Shown: in pieces, positions 1 through 8,351 of the stretch
Layout: each line of letters starts with the position of its first letter
Position numbering within the stretch: the stretch's first letter is position 1
From: Alphaproteobacteria bacterium
GTDB taxonomy: Bacteria; Pseudomonadota; Alphaproteobacteria; Thalassobaculales; Thalassobaculaceae
Length of the DNA: 64,000 nt
Assembly (NCBI GenBank): GCA_024742275.1
Contig: JANSYS010000003.1
Span: forward strand, 186,001-250,000
Direction of reading: 5' to 3'
Program-made: the position numbers and the translations under genes
Notes under the pieces: model-generated
What the model saw: the letters and a program-made list of their open reading frames with translations, nothing else
What the model was told of the DNA's origin: nothing
Database searches by the model: none

Positions 1-1
1 G

Positions 2-166
2 GTCTACAAGTCGACCGACTTCACCGAGACGGCCGATGGCTCGCCGGAGCAGAAGTTCGGCCCCTTCTCGGACTACGAGGAGGCAAAGTCCGTCTGGTCG
101 CAGAAGGCATGGGAAAGCGTGGACGACGCCCATTCCCGCTGGCGAATCGAGAAGATCAGCCACTGA
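2..166 (+). CDS. DUF4170 family protein, 3' part
   Basis: Only the last 54 codons are present; the gene starts before the window. The tail reads VYKSTDFTETADGSPEQKFG, then GPFSDYEEA and a Trp/Arg-rich end with DDAHSRWRI. This matches the C-terminal half of the small (about 80 residue) DUF4170 proteins common in alphaproteobacteria, which have no established function. Its last 11 bases overlap the 3' end of the MATE gene on the other strand, so the two are convergent with no room for a separate terminator. Confidence 0.75.
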   Translation, partial: VYKSTDFTETADGSPEQKFGPFSDYEEAKSVWSQKAWESVDDAHSRWRIEKISH

Positions 167-1562
167 CCGGTCGCGGCGGACGGAATCGACCCGCCACCCG
201 CCGCAGCCGCAGCGCAAGCATTCCCCAGACGGCGAAAAGACCGAGCGCCAGCCCGGCCCAAACGCCCGCGCCGCCGAACCCCAGGGGAAAGGCGAACAGG
301 AGGGCCGCGCCGATCCCCATGGGCCAGTAGCCGATCAGGGCGATCACCATAGGCACCCGTGTATCCTTGAACCCGCGTAGCACTCCCGCCGAGACCGCCT
401 GCCCACCGTCCGCGAACTGGAACAGGCCGGCGATGGCGAGATACGCGACCGCATGACCGACGGCCGCGGCCTCCGCCGGATCGCCGATGTCGAGAAACAG
501 GGATACCAGCGTCTTGCCGAAGAACACGTAGACAAGCGCCGAGGGGATCATCACAACCGTCCCGACCAGGATCGAAACCCGACCGGCCAGGACCGCGCCA
601 TCCGGCTGACGGCGCCCGACCGCCAAACCGACCCTTACGGTTGCGGCCTGAGCGACCCCGAACGGGATCATGAAGGCGATGGCGGCGAACTGAAGCGCGA
701 CCGCGTGACCGGCGAGTTCGGCAACGCCGATCAGACCGATCAGGAAGCCCGTGGCGGCGAACAGACCGGCTTCCGCCAGCTTGGTGCAGCCGATGGGCAG
801 CCCGACCGACCAGATCTCGCGGAAGCGCGGCCAGTCGGCCCGCCAGAAACGGGCCAGCAGCATGTAGCGCCGATAGCGCCGGTCCCGTTGGATGTAGACC
901 AGCAGCGCCACGAACATCGCCGCCTGCACGCAGGTCGTGGCCAGGCCCAGACCGAAGAGTTCCAGGCGCGGGAAGCCGAACTTTCCGAACATCAGAACGT
1001 AGTCGACCGCGGCGTTGACCGGGATGCCGACGGCCAACAACCACATGGCCGGACGCGGGCGGCCGTGGGCGGCGATGAAATTCCGCAGCAGCGCGAACCC
1101 GGCCATGAAGGGCAACCCCCACATAACGCCGTCGCAATAGCTTTGCGCCCGCGCCGCGAGAACGGGCGATTGGCCCAGGGCGATCAGGATGTCCTCCGCG
1201 TAGGCGAAGTACAGCCACGATGCCGGCATCACCGCCAGGATCAACCAGAAACCCTGGCGAAAGGTCCGGCGGACGCCCTTGTAGCGCCGGCCGCCAAGCT
1301 CCTGGGCGAACATCGCCGACGTCGCGAACAGGGTGCCGAGGATCGTGACGAACACCGGAAAATAGAGGTTGTGGCCGAGCTGGGCGGCGGCCAGCGCCTC
1401 GGGACCGAGCCGCCCCGTCATCAGGACGTCGGTGGTCTGCAGCGCCATCTGCGCAAGCTGGGTCGCGGCGATCGGAATGGCCAGCGCCAGGGTGGCCCGT
1501 ACCTCCGTCGCGAACGCGGTAGGGTCGGGCTTGCTGTCAGCGGAAGGCGCCGGGGAGGCCAT
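156..1562 (-). CDS. MATE family efflux transporter (NorM-like)
   Basis: Inner-membrane multidrug/toxin exporter of the MATE family, expected to use an H+ or Na+ gradient. The protein is about 468 residues, the usual size, with about 12 hydrophobic segments in two halves. The N-terminal half carries the familiar AIPIAATQLAQMALQTTDV stretch and the second half a related LPIGCTKLAEAG stretch. The start at 1562 has GGAG 7 bases upstream. A second ATG lies 12 bases further out at 1574 and itself contains that GGAG. The substrate cannot be read from the sequence. Confidence 0.9.
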   Translation of the reverse strand: MASPAPSADSKPDPTAFATEVRATLALAIPIAATQLAQMALQTTDVLMTGRLGPEALAAAQLGHNLYFPVFVTILGTLFATSAMFAQELGGRRYKGVRRTFRQGFWLILAVMPASWLYFAYAEDILIALGQSPVLAARAQSYCDGVMWGLPFMAGFALLRNFIAAHGRPRPAMWLLAVGIPVNAAVDYVLMFGKFGFPRLELFGLGLATTCVQAAMFVALLVYIQRDRRYRRYMLLARFWRADWPRFREIWSVGLPIGCTKLAEAGLFAATGFLIGLIGVAELAGHAVALQFAAIAFMIPFGVAQAATVRVGLAVGRRQPDGAVLAGRVSILVGTVVMIPSALVYVFFGKTLVSLFLDIGDPAEAAAVGHAVAYLAIAGLFQFADGGQAVSAGVLRGFKDTRVPMVIALIGYWPMGIGAALLFAFPLGFGGAGVWAGLALGLFAVWGMLALRLRRVAGRFRPPRPVSG

Positions 1563-1680
1563 CTGTCGCTCCATGGGGCACCGCCGGGGGGCGGCGCCGG
1601 TCTCCGGCTCTAGAAGCGGGGGGCGCTTCGGTCAAGCATCTTGGCCGGCCAGCGGACGGCGCACGTTGCCGGACCCGATG

Positions 1681-2388
1681 TCACCGCGGGTCGGGATCGG
1701 GCAGCTCGGCGAGAACGCCCACATAGTCGCTGCCATCGATTCCATTTATCGGCCTGTCGCCGACAGCCCGGACGGTCGCCCCCTGGACCGGCAATCCCCG
1801 GCACAGCAGAAAGTCGATCCGCCGACCGCCACATGTGGGGAAGGGGGCGGCTTCGGCGAGGTCGTGAAAGCCCGCCTCCCGAAGCGTCCGCGGGGCCCAC
1901 CCCTCCGGCTCCGCGTTCAGGTCGCCCGCGACGACGGTGGGTTTGTCCTCCGGCAGCCGGTCGAGGAGGTGGACGATCTGTCCGCGTCGCAGCGCATCGG
2001 CGCCCGCCAGGTGGGTCAGATGCACGTTCACCACGACCAGCGCCCCGACCCGAACGATCTGGGCGATCCGATCCGGGTCGTCCGGGTGAGCCGGAAGGGC
2101 AACGACCCGGTTGAAGTCGACGGGCCGGCGGGACAGGATCGCCAGTCCGTTGGTACTGTCGACCATAGCGCCGCCATGCGGCCGGCGCTTCAGCCGCGCC
2201 GGTGCCGCCGTCGCAACGAGACCGAGCGCGCGACCGAGATCCCGGGCCGTGTCCGCTCCACCGCCGACAAACGCCTCCTGAAGCAAAACGATGTCGGGGT
2301 CCGCCGCCGCGATCTCGGCCGCGATGATCCGCACCCGGGTTTCATAGGGCGGGCTGTTCTTCCAGACGTTCCAGGTGAGCAGGCGCAT
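1681..2388 (-). CDS. Endonuclease/exonuclease/phosphatase (EEP) family protein with altered active site
   Basis: A 235-residue EEP-fold protein. The fold's landmarks are in order: TWNVWK at the N-terminus (Asn), LLQEAF (metal-binding Glu), NVHLTHLAG in the middle, GDLNAEP (Asp/Asn pair) and RRIDFLLCRG. The last signature is normally SDH and carries the catalytic His; here it reads SDY (codon TAT), followed by the usual GVLAEL. Phosphodiester hydrolysis may therefore be impaired. The first ATG matching the family start is 2388; an upstream extension has no family similarity. It is a single gene, divergent from the aldolase at 2520. Confidence 0.85.
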   Translation of the reverse strand: MRLLTWNVWKNSPPYETRVRIIAAEIAAADPDIVLLQEAFVGGGADTARDLGRALGLVATAAPARLKRRPHGGAMVDSTNGLAILSRRPVDFNRVVALPAHPDDPDRIAQIVRVGALVVVNVHLTHLAGADALRRGQIVHLLDRLPEDKPTVVAGDLNAEPEGWAPRTLREAGFHDLAEAAPFPTCGGRRIDFLLCRGLPVQGATVRAVGDRPINGIDGSDYVGVLAELPDPDPR

Positions 2389-2519
2389 TGCCGTAGGTCC
2401 CAGTGAGCTCTCGACCGCATTGCGGATTTGGGCATTCTCCGCGTTGCGGGCGACCGGCGGGCGTGGTTCGATCCGGTCGGAAGCCCCAAAAAACGGGATC
2501 CATGGGAGGAAACAAGAGA

Positions 2520-3365
2520 ATGTTCCGTGAAAACGCGCTGAAGGCGAAGATCGCAGCGGGCGAGCCCACGCTGGGCGTCTGGCTCCAGATGTCGGAGCCG
2601 TCGATCGCCGAGATCGCCAGCCTCGTCGGCTACGACTGTCTGATCCTGGACAACGAGCACGGTTTCGCGTCGCTCGATACGACGGTTCACATGATGCGCG
2701 CGGCCCAGGCCGGCAACGCCACCTGCATGGTGCGCTGCCCCGGATCCGACGGTGACTACATGAAGCGGGTGCTGGACGCCGGCGCCGAAGCGCTGATGAT
2801 CCCGATGGTGGAGAGCGCCGCCGAAGCCAAGGCGATCGTGGACGCCTGCCGCTACCCGCCGCAGGGCCGGCGCGGCTACTCGGCCCCGACCGTACGCGCC
2901 TCCGGCTACGGCGCCGCACCGGACTATGCGGATCGCGCGAACGACAACCTGCTGATCTGCGTGCAGATCGAATCCGACAACGCGGTCGCCCAGGCCGGCG
3001 CCATCGCCGCGGTGGACGGCGTGGATCTTGTCTTCATCGGCGTGGCAGACCTGTCCGGATCGATCGGTCTGCTCGGACAACCCGGCGATCCCAAAGTGAC
3101 CCGACAGATCGAAAAGGCGGAGCGAGCGATCCGCAAAGCCGGCAAGCCGCTCGGAACGATCCCCCGGCCGGGTCATAGCCTCACCGATCTCGTCGCCGAG
3201 GGATATTCCTTCGTCGCCGGGCTCGCCGACGCCTATCTGCTGCGAGCCGGTATGCAGGCCGATGTGGACGCGTTCCGATCCAGCATCAATCAGGCCGACA
3301 AATCGACCACCAAGCCGGCGGGCAAGAGTGCTGCGAAGAAAACCCGTAAAATAAAGAGCAAATAG
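2520..3365 (+). CDS. HpcH/HpaI aldolase family protein (class II pyruvate aldolase type)
   Basis: Probable 2-keto-3-deoxy-acid or 4-hydroxy-2-oxo-acid aldolase of 281 residues. Family landmarks are GVWLQMSEP near the start, LILDNEHG (the DxEH catalytic His), an Arg in MVRCPG, QIE (metal Glu) and a GVADLS stretch holding the metal Asp. The start at 2520 is set by GGAGGA 9 bases upstream; an in-frame ATG at 2502 precedes that site. The last 25 or so residues are a Lys/Ala/Ser-rich tail that is not part of the aldolase fold. The exact substrate is unknown. Confidence 0.88.
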   Translation: MFRENALKAKIAAGEPTLGVWLQMSEPSIAEIASLVGYDCLILDNEHGFASLDTTVHMMRAAQAGNATCMVRCPGSDGDYMKRVLDAGAEALMIPMVESAAEAKAIVDACRYPPQGRRGYSAPTVRASGYGAAPDYADRANDNLLICVQIESDNAVAQAGAIAAVDGVDLVFIGVADLSGSIGLLGQPGDPKVTRQIEKAERAIRKAGKPLGTIPRPGHSLTDLVAEGYSFVAGLADAYLLRAGMQADVDAFRSSINQADKSTTKPAGKSAAKKTRKIKSK

Positions 3366-3435
3366 GTATCCCTCGTCCTTTCGTCGCCGTCCCCGGTCAA
3401 GTCTGCTAGATTGGTGATTCGCGACGGGGGCGCCT

Positions 3436-4185
3436 ATGAGACTTGCGCAAAGGTGGGCTTTACTGGCGGTTCTGGTTCTGCTCGGCGGCTGCGGAACCGG
3501 CGCGATCTTCGAAACAGAGATCCAGCGTCAGGCCCGGATCGATGACGCCGTCCGCATCGCTCTCGACCGGGAACGCGACCGCCAGGCCCTTCTGGTGGAC
3601 CAACGCACCGCGCCGGTGGTCGACGGCCAGCAGGCGATCGCCGATCGCATGGTGGCCCTCGAGCGCATGGCCCACGCCATTGCCACCCGTCTCGACCAGA
3701 TAGAACGGATGACTCTTGCCGCCGAACCGCCTATCGCCCGGACAGCCGTCCAGACGACCATCGAGGCGGAGATCGATTCGATTCAGCGCGATCTTGGTGC
3801 GCTCACCGGCGCCGTCACGAATCTGGCCCAGACCGACGACCAGGACGAGGCCGTGGTCCGCGCCCGGCTGGAACGCCTGGAACTCAGGACGAGCCGGCTG
3901 GCGTGGCCGACGCCAAGCAGCCAAGTCAGGGCCGTCCACCTTGCCAGCTACAGATCGCACGAGGCGGCCCTTGCGGGCTGGGAAGTCCTGACCCGGCGCT
4001 ATCGGGACGTTCTCGGCAACGAGATTCCGACACTCATCGAGGTCAGAACCGTCGCGGGGGAATTCGTGCGCCTGTTCGTCGGCGCCGGGGATGACCAGAG
4101 CGCCCTGCTCCGGATCCGGGAGGCGCTGCGCGACGGCGGCGATTACGCCATGATCCTGCCTCTACCGGGAAATGCCGGTAGTTGA
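3436..4185 (+). CDS. Lipoprotein with coiled coil and SPOR-like C-terminal domain
   Basis: The protein has 249 residues. The N-terminus is a lipoprotein signal with a lipobox ending LLGGC (Cys19). The middle (about 35-140) is rich in Arg, Glu, Asp and Gln and looks like a coiled coil. The C-terminal part (about 155-245) has the SPOR pattern: VRAVHLASYRSHEAALAGW, a long linker, then FVRLFVGAG and a closing helix and strand. SPOR domains bind denuded peptidoglycan, so a periplasmic cell-wall or division role is plausible (inference). No partner genes adjoin it. Confidence 0.7.
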   Translation: MRLAQRWALLAVLVLLGGCGTGAIFETEIQRQARIDDAVRIALDRERDRQALLVDQRTAPVVDGQQAIADRMVALERMAHAIATRLDQIERMTLAAEPPIARTAVQTTIEAEIDSIQRDLGALTGAVTNLAQTDDQDEAVVRARLERLELRTSRLAWPTPSSQVRAVHLASYRSHEAALAGWEVLTRRYRDVLGNEIPTLIEVRTVAGEFVRLFVGAGDDQSALLRIREALRDGGDYAMILPLPGNAGS

Positions 4186-4279
4186 GTCATAGCGAAATGC
4201 TTCGCTGCTTTTCCGAAAATTGAAAAACTATTAGAATTTAAGCTCAAAAATTTCACACTTTTCGGAGGTGATCGGGGAC

Positions 4280-4696
4280 GTGTCTTCAGCCTGCGTGCGC
4301 TTCGAGTTCGATCCGTCCCTCAGCCTTCTGATCTTCACGGCGTCAGGGCGCTTAGACCATTTGCAGATCATAGATTGCAGCAACAGAGCATTCGCTGCCC
4401 ATGCGGCCGTAAGCACCATCTGGGATCTCACCGGAGCCGATCTGAGCGAATTGAGCCATCACAGGCTGCAGGAGATCATCGACGCGACGAAACCGATCAA
4501 CGCGCGGCGTCCCATGGGCGCGAAAACCGGGTTGGCCGCCAGCCGCGAAGACGTCCGGGCTCTCCTCGGCCTTTTCAGGGCGCTGAACTTCAACGCCCCG
4601 AGTCACATCGACTACCGCGTCTTCGATAGCGTTCGCGAAGCGACGGATTGGATCGCGGGCGATAGCGGTAACGCGACCATTGGCAGCATCGCCTGA
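4280..4696 (+). CDS. STAS/SpoIIAA-like protein
   Basis: About 138 residues with the alternating strand-helix pattern of SpoIIAA-like (STAS fold) proteins: an early LLIFTASGRLD strand, then TIWDLTGADLSEL, a helix, and RVFDSVREATDWI at the end. The role is probably as a regulator or binding module; no ligand is evident. GTG 4280 is preferred because the ten bases 4264-4273 (GGAGGTGATC) fully complement the 16S rRNA tail and sit 6 bases upstream. An in-frame GTG at 4268 lies inside that site. The upstream 70 bases are strongly AT-rich. It is convergent with the methyltransferase, 7 bases apart. Confidence 0.6.
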   Translation: MSSACVRFEFDPSLSLLIFTASGRLDHLQIIDCSNRAFAAHAAVSTIWDLTGADLSELSHHRLQEIIDATKPINARRPMGAKTGLAASREDVRALLGLFRALNFNAPSHIDYRVFDSVREATDWIAGDSGNATIGSIA

Positions 4697-4703
4697 CCGG
4701 CCG

Positions 4704-5504
4704 TCAATACTTCAGCAAGAGGCCCTGCCCCGTCGGGAGTTCAAGAATCCTTTGACCGAAGGCCTTCATCTTTTTGTCGATCGCGATTTTCTGATCCGAT
4801 AACTGCCACCAACCATAGTCATCGAAGATGATCGCTCCCCCAACGGACAGTCTGGGGTATATCGCCTCGAAAGCTGCAGCTTCCGCATCCGCGTTATTCA
4901 TGTCTATGTGGGCGAAGGCAACCTTTTCCGGAAGTGTTCCCTCAAGAGAATCGGGGACTTTTCCGCGGATTATTTTCACGAAATCAAATTTCGAAAAACG
5001 AGAAACAACAAAATCGTAAATTTTTTCATCACTAAGATCTGTTAAACTAATATGATCATCTCCATCTTTCCATACGAACAAATCATATAGATAGTAATTT
5101 TTTCCAAATTTATTGAATCCAATTCTATCACACAACAAATGAGCTGAATCTCCTTTATATACCCCTAATTCCAAAAAATCTCCTTCAATATTTACACAAT
5201 TATTTGCAAAATAATCGAATATATAAGAGCGCCATATCAAGCCTTTTTGCTTTTCATTCACCATATCAGAGTAATTTATTACTGTGTTATAAGATCTTAG
5301 AAAATCCTCGTCCCGAAGAAACGAAAGATTTTTTCCCCAGGTGATGAGAGAATCCGAACTAAATATTGTGTTATATACATTTTTAGGATTCTTAAATGAG
5401 TTAATAAGCATAGTCATGGCATTCTTGAATATTTCATTGTCTTTACTATTTACAATGTGTCCAATAAATTTGACTTGTTTAAGGTATTTCTTATCAATAG
5501 TCAT
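4704..5504 (-). CDS. TylF/MycF-type class I SAM-dependent O-methyltransferase
   Basis: The protein has 266 residues. The SAM-binding motif GDFLELGVYKGDSA lies at about 105-118. Later come FAHIDMNNADAEAAA and GGAIIFDDYGWW, which match the TylF/MycF macrocin O-methyltransferase family. Members methylate hydroxyls on sugars or glycosylated products, often in surface-polysaccharide or natural-product loci. Base use is strikingly AT-rich, with many AAA/AAT/TTT/ATA codons, especially between about 5030 and 5504; the 3' third is closer to the host. No glycosyltransferase or other sugar gene adjoins it, so the substrate is unknown. Horizontal acquisition is likely. Confidence 0.8.
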   Translation of the reverse strand: MTIDKKYLKQVKFIGHIVNSKDNEIFKNAMTMLINSFKNPKNVYNTIFSSDSLITWGKNLSFLRDEDFLRSYNTVINYSDMVNEKQKGLIWRSYIFDYFANNCVNIEGDFLELGVYKGDSAHLLCDRIGFNKFGKNYYLYDLFVWKDGDDHISLTDLSDEKIYDFVVSRFSKFDFVKIIRGKVPDSLEGTLPEKVAFAHIDMNNADAEAAAFEAIYPRLSVGGAIIFDDYGWWQLSDQKIAIDKKMKAFGQRILELPTGQGLLLKY

Positions 5505-5694
5505 GACATCACCTTATCGACCAGGATGTTGTCTTCTTGCTAGCATAGTGAAGTGCTGATGCGGTTGCCGAGATAGAAACGGCAGAGTGCCTGGGCCACG
5601 TACCAACCAGGCTGACCGAATACGGGTTTCTGGCTCAGCACCTCCGGATCGCTTCACACTAATTTTGAGGGTTTAGAGGCAAGCTCTATAAAAA
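5505..5694. other. AT-rich gap with a GC-rich relic, between methyltransferase and tRNA-Thr
   Basis: This gap is mixed in composition. A GC-rich patch (about 5555-5660) is flanked by AT-rich DNA. On the minus strand it holds a 33-codon open frame (5540-5641, GTG start) reading LSQKPVFGQPGWYVAQALC, with no family I recognise; it may be a gene fragment. I see no integrase, transposase or direct repeat of the tRNA end. The run TTTTATAGAG downstream of the tRNA (minus strand, about 5683-5692) may help terminate tRNA transcription. Confidence 0.4.
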
Positions 5695-5770
5695 TGGTGC
5701 CGCAAGAGGGACTTGAACCCCCGACCCACGCATTACGAATGCGTTGCTCTACCAGCTGAGCTATTGCGGC
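5695..5770 (-). tRNA. tRNA-Thr(CGU)
   Basis: A complete 76-base cloverleaf including an encoded CCA. It has a 7-bp acceptor stem (GCCGCAA with TTGCGGC), a D arm GCTC/GAGC, an anticodon stem ACGCA/TGCGT with loop TTCGTAA, a T arm GGGGG/CCCTC with loop TTCAAGT, and discriminator A. The anticodon is CGT, reading ACG (Thr). The AT-rich island lies directly at its 3' side. Confidence 0.95.
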
Positions 5771-5874
5771 CCCGTCGGCATGGATCATGCCGTTCGAATT
5801 CGGCGCCTTTGATACGGAGGAAGTTACCCGGATGCAAGCATCCCGTCACCCCTGCCACCGAACTGTCGGATGAA

Positions 5875-6669
5875 TCAGCGGAAAGACAGAGCCCCGACAC
5901 CCGGAAAAACCTGACCCAGCGAACGGCTGTCGTCCGAGGACAGCCCGCCCTCGAACAGATCGCGCAACGGAGTCTCGTCGCCCTGACGGAACGCCTGAAG
6001 GGCGTCCTGAACCGCTTTCACGCGGGCAAGTCCCGCCTGCGCCGCCTCCAACCGCTTGCTGGCCGCCTCGCTGCGGCCTCCGTCGTCGCTCCCGGTATCC
6101 GTTCTGGCGAACCGCCCGCCGGTCGCCAGTCCGGCCCGCACCTGCTCCTGACTGAGACCGAGATCGTTGCCGTCGGGCGCCAGGACGCGGGTATCCTCGG
6201 CCCGCACCTCGCCGTTGCGGGCGACGCCGACTTCGAGAGCAAACTGGCGGATCGACGCGAAGGCAGGGGATTCGGCCCCGTCGGCGACCGCAACGTCGAG
6301 AGAGGCGATACGGAGTTGCACCGCGACGTTCTCGCCGGCCGCCTCCGCGTCGTCCAGCGTCTTTGAGATTTCGCCCACGATGCGATCGACGACAGCCGTC
6401 ACCCCTTCGCGATTGGCGAAGGCCCGCGCGACCGCCTCGATGGCCTGACGCAAACGGTCGCGAAAGCCGATATCGTCGCGTCCGTCGGGCTCCACCGTGA
6501 TATAGCCGGGATCGTCCGGCCGGAAGGGTCGAGACGCCGCAGTTTCGGCAGGACTGTCTTGGCGTGAAATAGCTGCCGTCTGCCGGCTTGTCGCGGGCAG
6601 ATTTACAGGCTGGAGTGACGCGCCGGCACCGGTGAATGATCCGGCCGCGCTATCGATTGTAGCGACCAT
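5875..6669 (-). CDS. Hypothetical protein
   Basis: 264 residues, not recognised. The N-terminal 45 residues are Ser/Thr/Ala/Gln-rich and look disordered. A helical stretch follows (GFRDRLRQAIEAVARAFANR), then an alternating strand region containing VAVQLRIASLDVAVADG. The C-terminal third is again low in complexity (GRSEAASKRLEAAQAGLARV). There is no signal peptide, membrane helix or known motif. It stands alone between tRNA-Thr and the haem operon. GC-rich codon use like the host argues that it is a real, lineage-specific gene. Confidence 0.55.
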   Translation of the reverse strand: MVATIDSAAGSFTGAGASLQPVNLPATSRQTAAISRQDSPAETAASRPFRPDDPGYITVEPDGRDDIGFRDRLRQAIEAVARAFANREGVTAVVDRIVGEISKTLDDAEAAGENVAVQLRIASLDVAVADGAESPAFASIRQFALEVGVARNGEVRAEDTRVLAPDGNDLGLSQEQVRAGLATGGRFARTDTGSDDGGRSEAASKRLEAAQAGLARVKAVQDALQAFRQGDETPLRDLFEGGLSSDDSRSLGQVFPGVGALSFR

Positions 6670-6938
6670 GACTCTGTCCTTTCTGGACTGCGCGTCGGAA
6701 ATGCTCCCGTTAGTCGCGCGGTCTAATCCTCCGGCATTCTCGCCGAATACATCGAAATCTACTTAATAAAACGCAAAGAGCCAACTGAAAAATCGATTGC
6801 TCGTTGGCGCAGGCTCAGCAATTCCGCCGATTCGCGCCCATAGAGCGAGGCGCCCACCGAGACTCTCCAACATAGCGCGCGGATCACCCGGAAGCAGGGT
6901 TGCGAGAGACGGGGTCGACCGGCGCCGAACGCCGTCCC

Positions 6939-8348
6939 CTATGCGGCGCTGGCCTTCCCCGTGGCCGACGCGTCTTGGTTCCCGGCGTCATCAGACCCGG
7001 CCGTCAGCTCGACGATCGGCCCGGCAGCATCGCCATCCTGGGTGACCAGGGCAGACGACATGACCGCCACGCGCGGCGGATGCGACCATCCGACGGTATC
7101 GAAAGCACCGCAATTGCCACAAACCGCCGACCAGGAGGTCGCAACCGCGCCGCAACTGTCGCACGTCCAGGACGGGTCGCGGGGCGCATAGGCCGCCCGC
7201 TCCAACCACAGCCGAGCGGCGGCGGCATCGCCTTTCTCTCCCTCCTCCAAGCGGGCCCAGAGCGCACAGGCCCGCGGGCCGATATCCTGCGGATCGAGCG
7301 CCGCAAGTTGAACCCGCGCTTCACCCCAAAAGTCTCCGTCGAGCGCCGTTTCGGCCACCGCCAGACGGCTTTCCGGATGGTCCGGAATCTTCGCGACCAG
7401 ACCCTGGATCTTGCGCAGGAGGAAGGCATGCGACTCGCCGGGCCACAGGTCGCGCAGGGCCGCCGCAAGGTCCGGATGGGGAGCGGATGCCCACCGATCC
7501 TCGACCAGTTTTCGCGCCTTTTCCTTTCGGCCGCCCGCCGCGGTCAGGGTGGCTTCGGCGACGATGGCCGGTACGAAGTCCGGCTGGTTTTCCCGCGCCT
7601 TCGCCGCAAGCTCCAGCGACTCGGCCTGGGTTTCGGCCTCGCGCGAACGTTCGAGCAGCAATGCCGCCCGGTGCTTGCGTCCCTCGGGCCGGGGGATCAG
7701 GCCGCGCTTCACTGCGTCGTACAACGCCGCCTGGGCCTCCACCCATCGTCGGGCGCGGGCGAAACCGAAGACCCGAGTGTTAGCGACCTGAGCGGAACTC
7801 GGCCTCAACGTATGGGCCTCCTCGGCCAGCTCAAGAACATGGGCGTCGTCGCCGCGCGCATCGGCCAGCCGCATCAGACCGACCAGCCCGATGAACGCGG
7901 TATCCTTGTCGTCGCGCAGGGCCGCGAAGTATCTGGCCGCTGCGGCGGCATCACCGCTGAGCGCCGCCGCCTGCGCCGACAGCAGACGGGTGAGGTGCGG
8001 GTCGCGCAGGAGCCGGTCCGCCTCTCTCGCGAGCCGCTTGGCCTCCTCAGCGTCGCCGATCGCGACCGCCGCCATACCCTGCACCAGGGCCCTGTACCCC
8101 TCTTCGTGCCTGTGCTCGCTGCGACTGCGCAAGAAAGAGAAGGGAGCGCGCAATGCACTGAGTGCCGCCCGCCACCCCACCGCGGCGATCCACAGCGCGG
8201 CGACGATGACCGCAAGGAACAGCGCAAACGGCGTTTCCAGCCGCCAGCCCAGCCAATCGATTCGAACGCCGCCGGGATTCTGAACCAACCACACGGCAAC
8301 GGCGACGAAGCAGGCGAGTTGGACGAGATAGATCAGGGACCGGCGCAT
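6939..8348 (-). CDS. hemY: HemY-like TPR membrane protein with C-terminal zinc ribbon
   Basis: 469 residues. Two transmembrane helices lie in the first 65 residues (YLVQLACFVAVAVWLV; FALFLAVIVAALWIAAVGW). About 300 residues of TPR-like helical repeats follow. Near residue 400 is a rubredoxin-like zinc ribbon, CDSCG and CGNCG 12 residues apart. This is the alphaproteobacterial HemY N-terminal-domain family, unrelated to protoporphyrinogen oxidase. Its precise role in haem synthesis is unproven. It is the last gene of hemC-hemD-mitofilin-hemY, 3 bases after the mitofilin stop. The last 40 residues are a low-complexity tail. Confidence 0.85.
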   Translation of the reverse strand: MRRSLIYLVQLACFVAVAVWLVQNPGGVRIDWLGWRLETPFALFLAVIVAALWIAAVGWRAALSALRAPFSFLRSRSEHRHEEGYRALVQGMAAVAIGDAEEAKRLAREADRLLRDPHLTRLLSAQAAALSGDAAAAARYFAALRDDKDTAFIGLVGLMRLADARGDDAHVLELAEEAHTLRPSSAQVANTRVFGFARARRWVEAQAALYDAVKRGLIPRPEGRKHRAALLLERSREAETQAESLELAAKARENQPDFVPAIVAEATLTAAGGRKEKARKLVEDRWASAPHPDLAAALRDLWPGESHAFLLRKIQGLVAKIPDHPESRLAVAETALDGDFWGEARVQLAALDPQDIGPRACALWARLEEGEKGDAAAARLWLERAAYAPRDPSWTCDSCGAVATSWSAVCGNCGAFDTVGWSHPPRVAVMSSALVTQDGDAAGPIVELTAGSDDAGNQDASATGKASAA

Positions 8349-8351
8349 GGA

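Noticed and set aside
73-1613. Long open frames opposite the MATE gene, and similar antisense frames opposite almost every gene.
   Set aside because: High-GC coding DNA has few stops in other frames. These translations are Arg/Gly/Pro-rich, match no family and have no ribosome sites.
4190-5770. Attachment-site direct repeat of the tRNA-Thr 3' end bounding the AT-rich island.
   Set aside because: No second copy of the tRNA end was seen by eye in this stretch, so an att site is not claimed.
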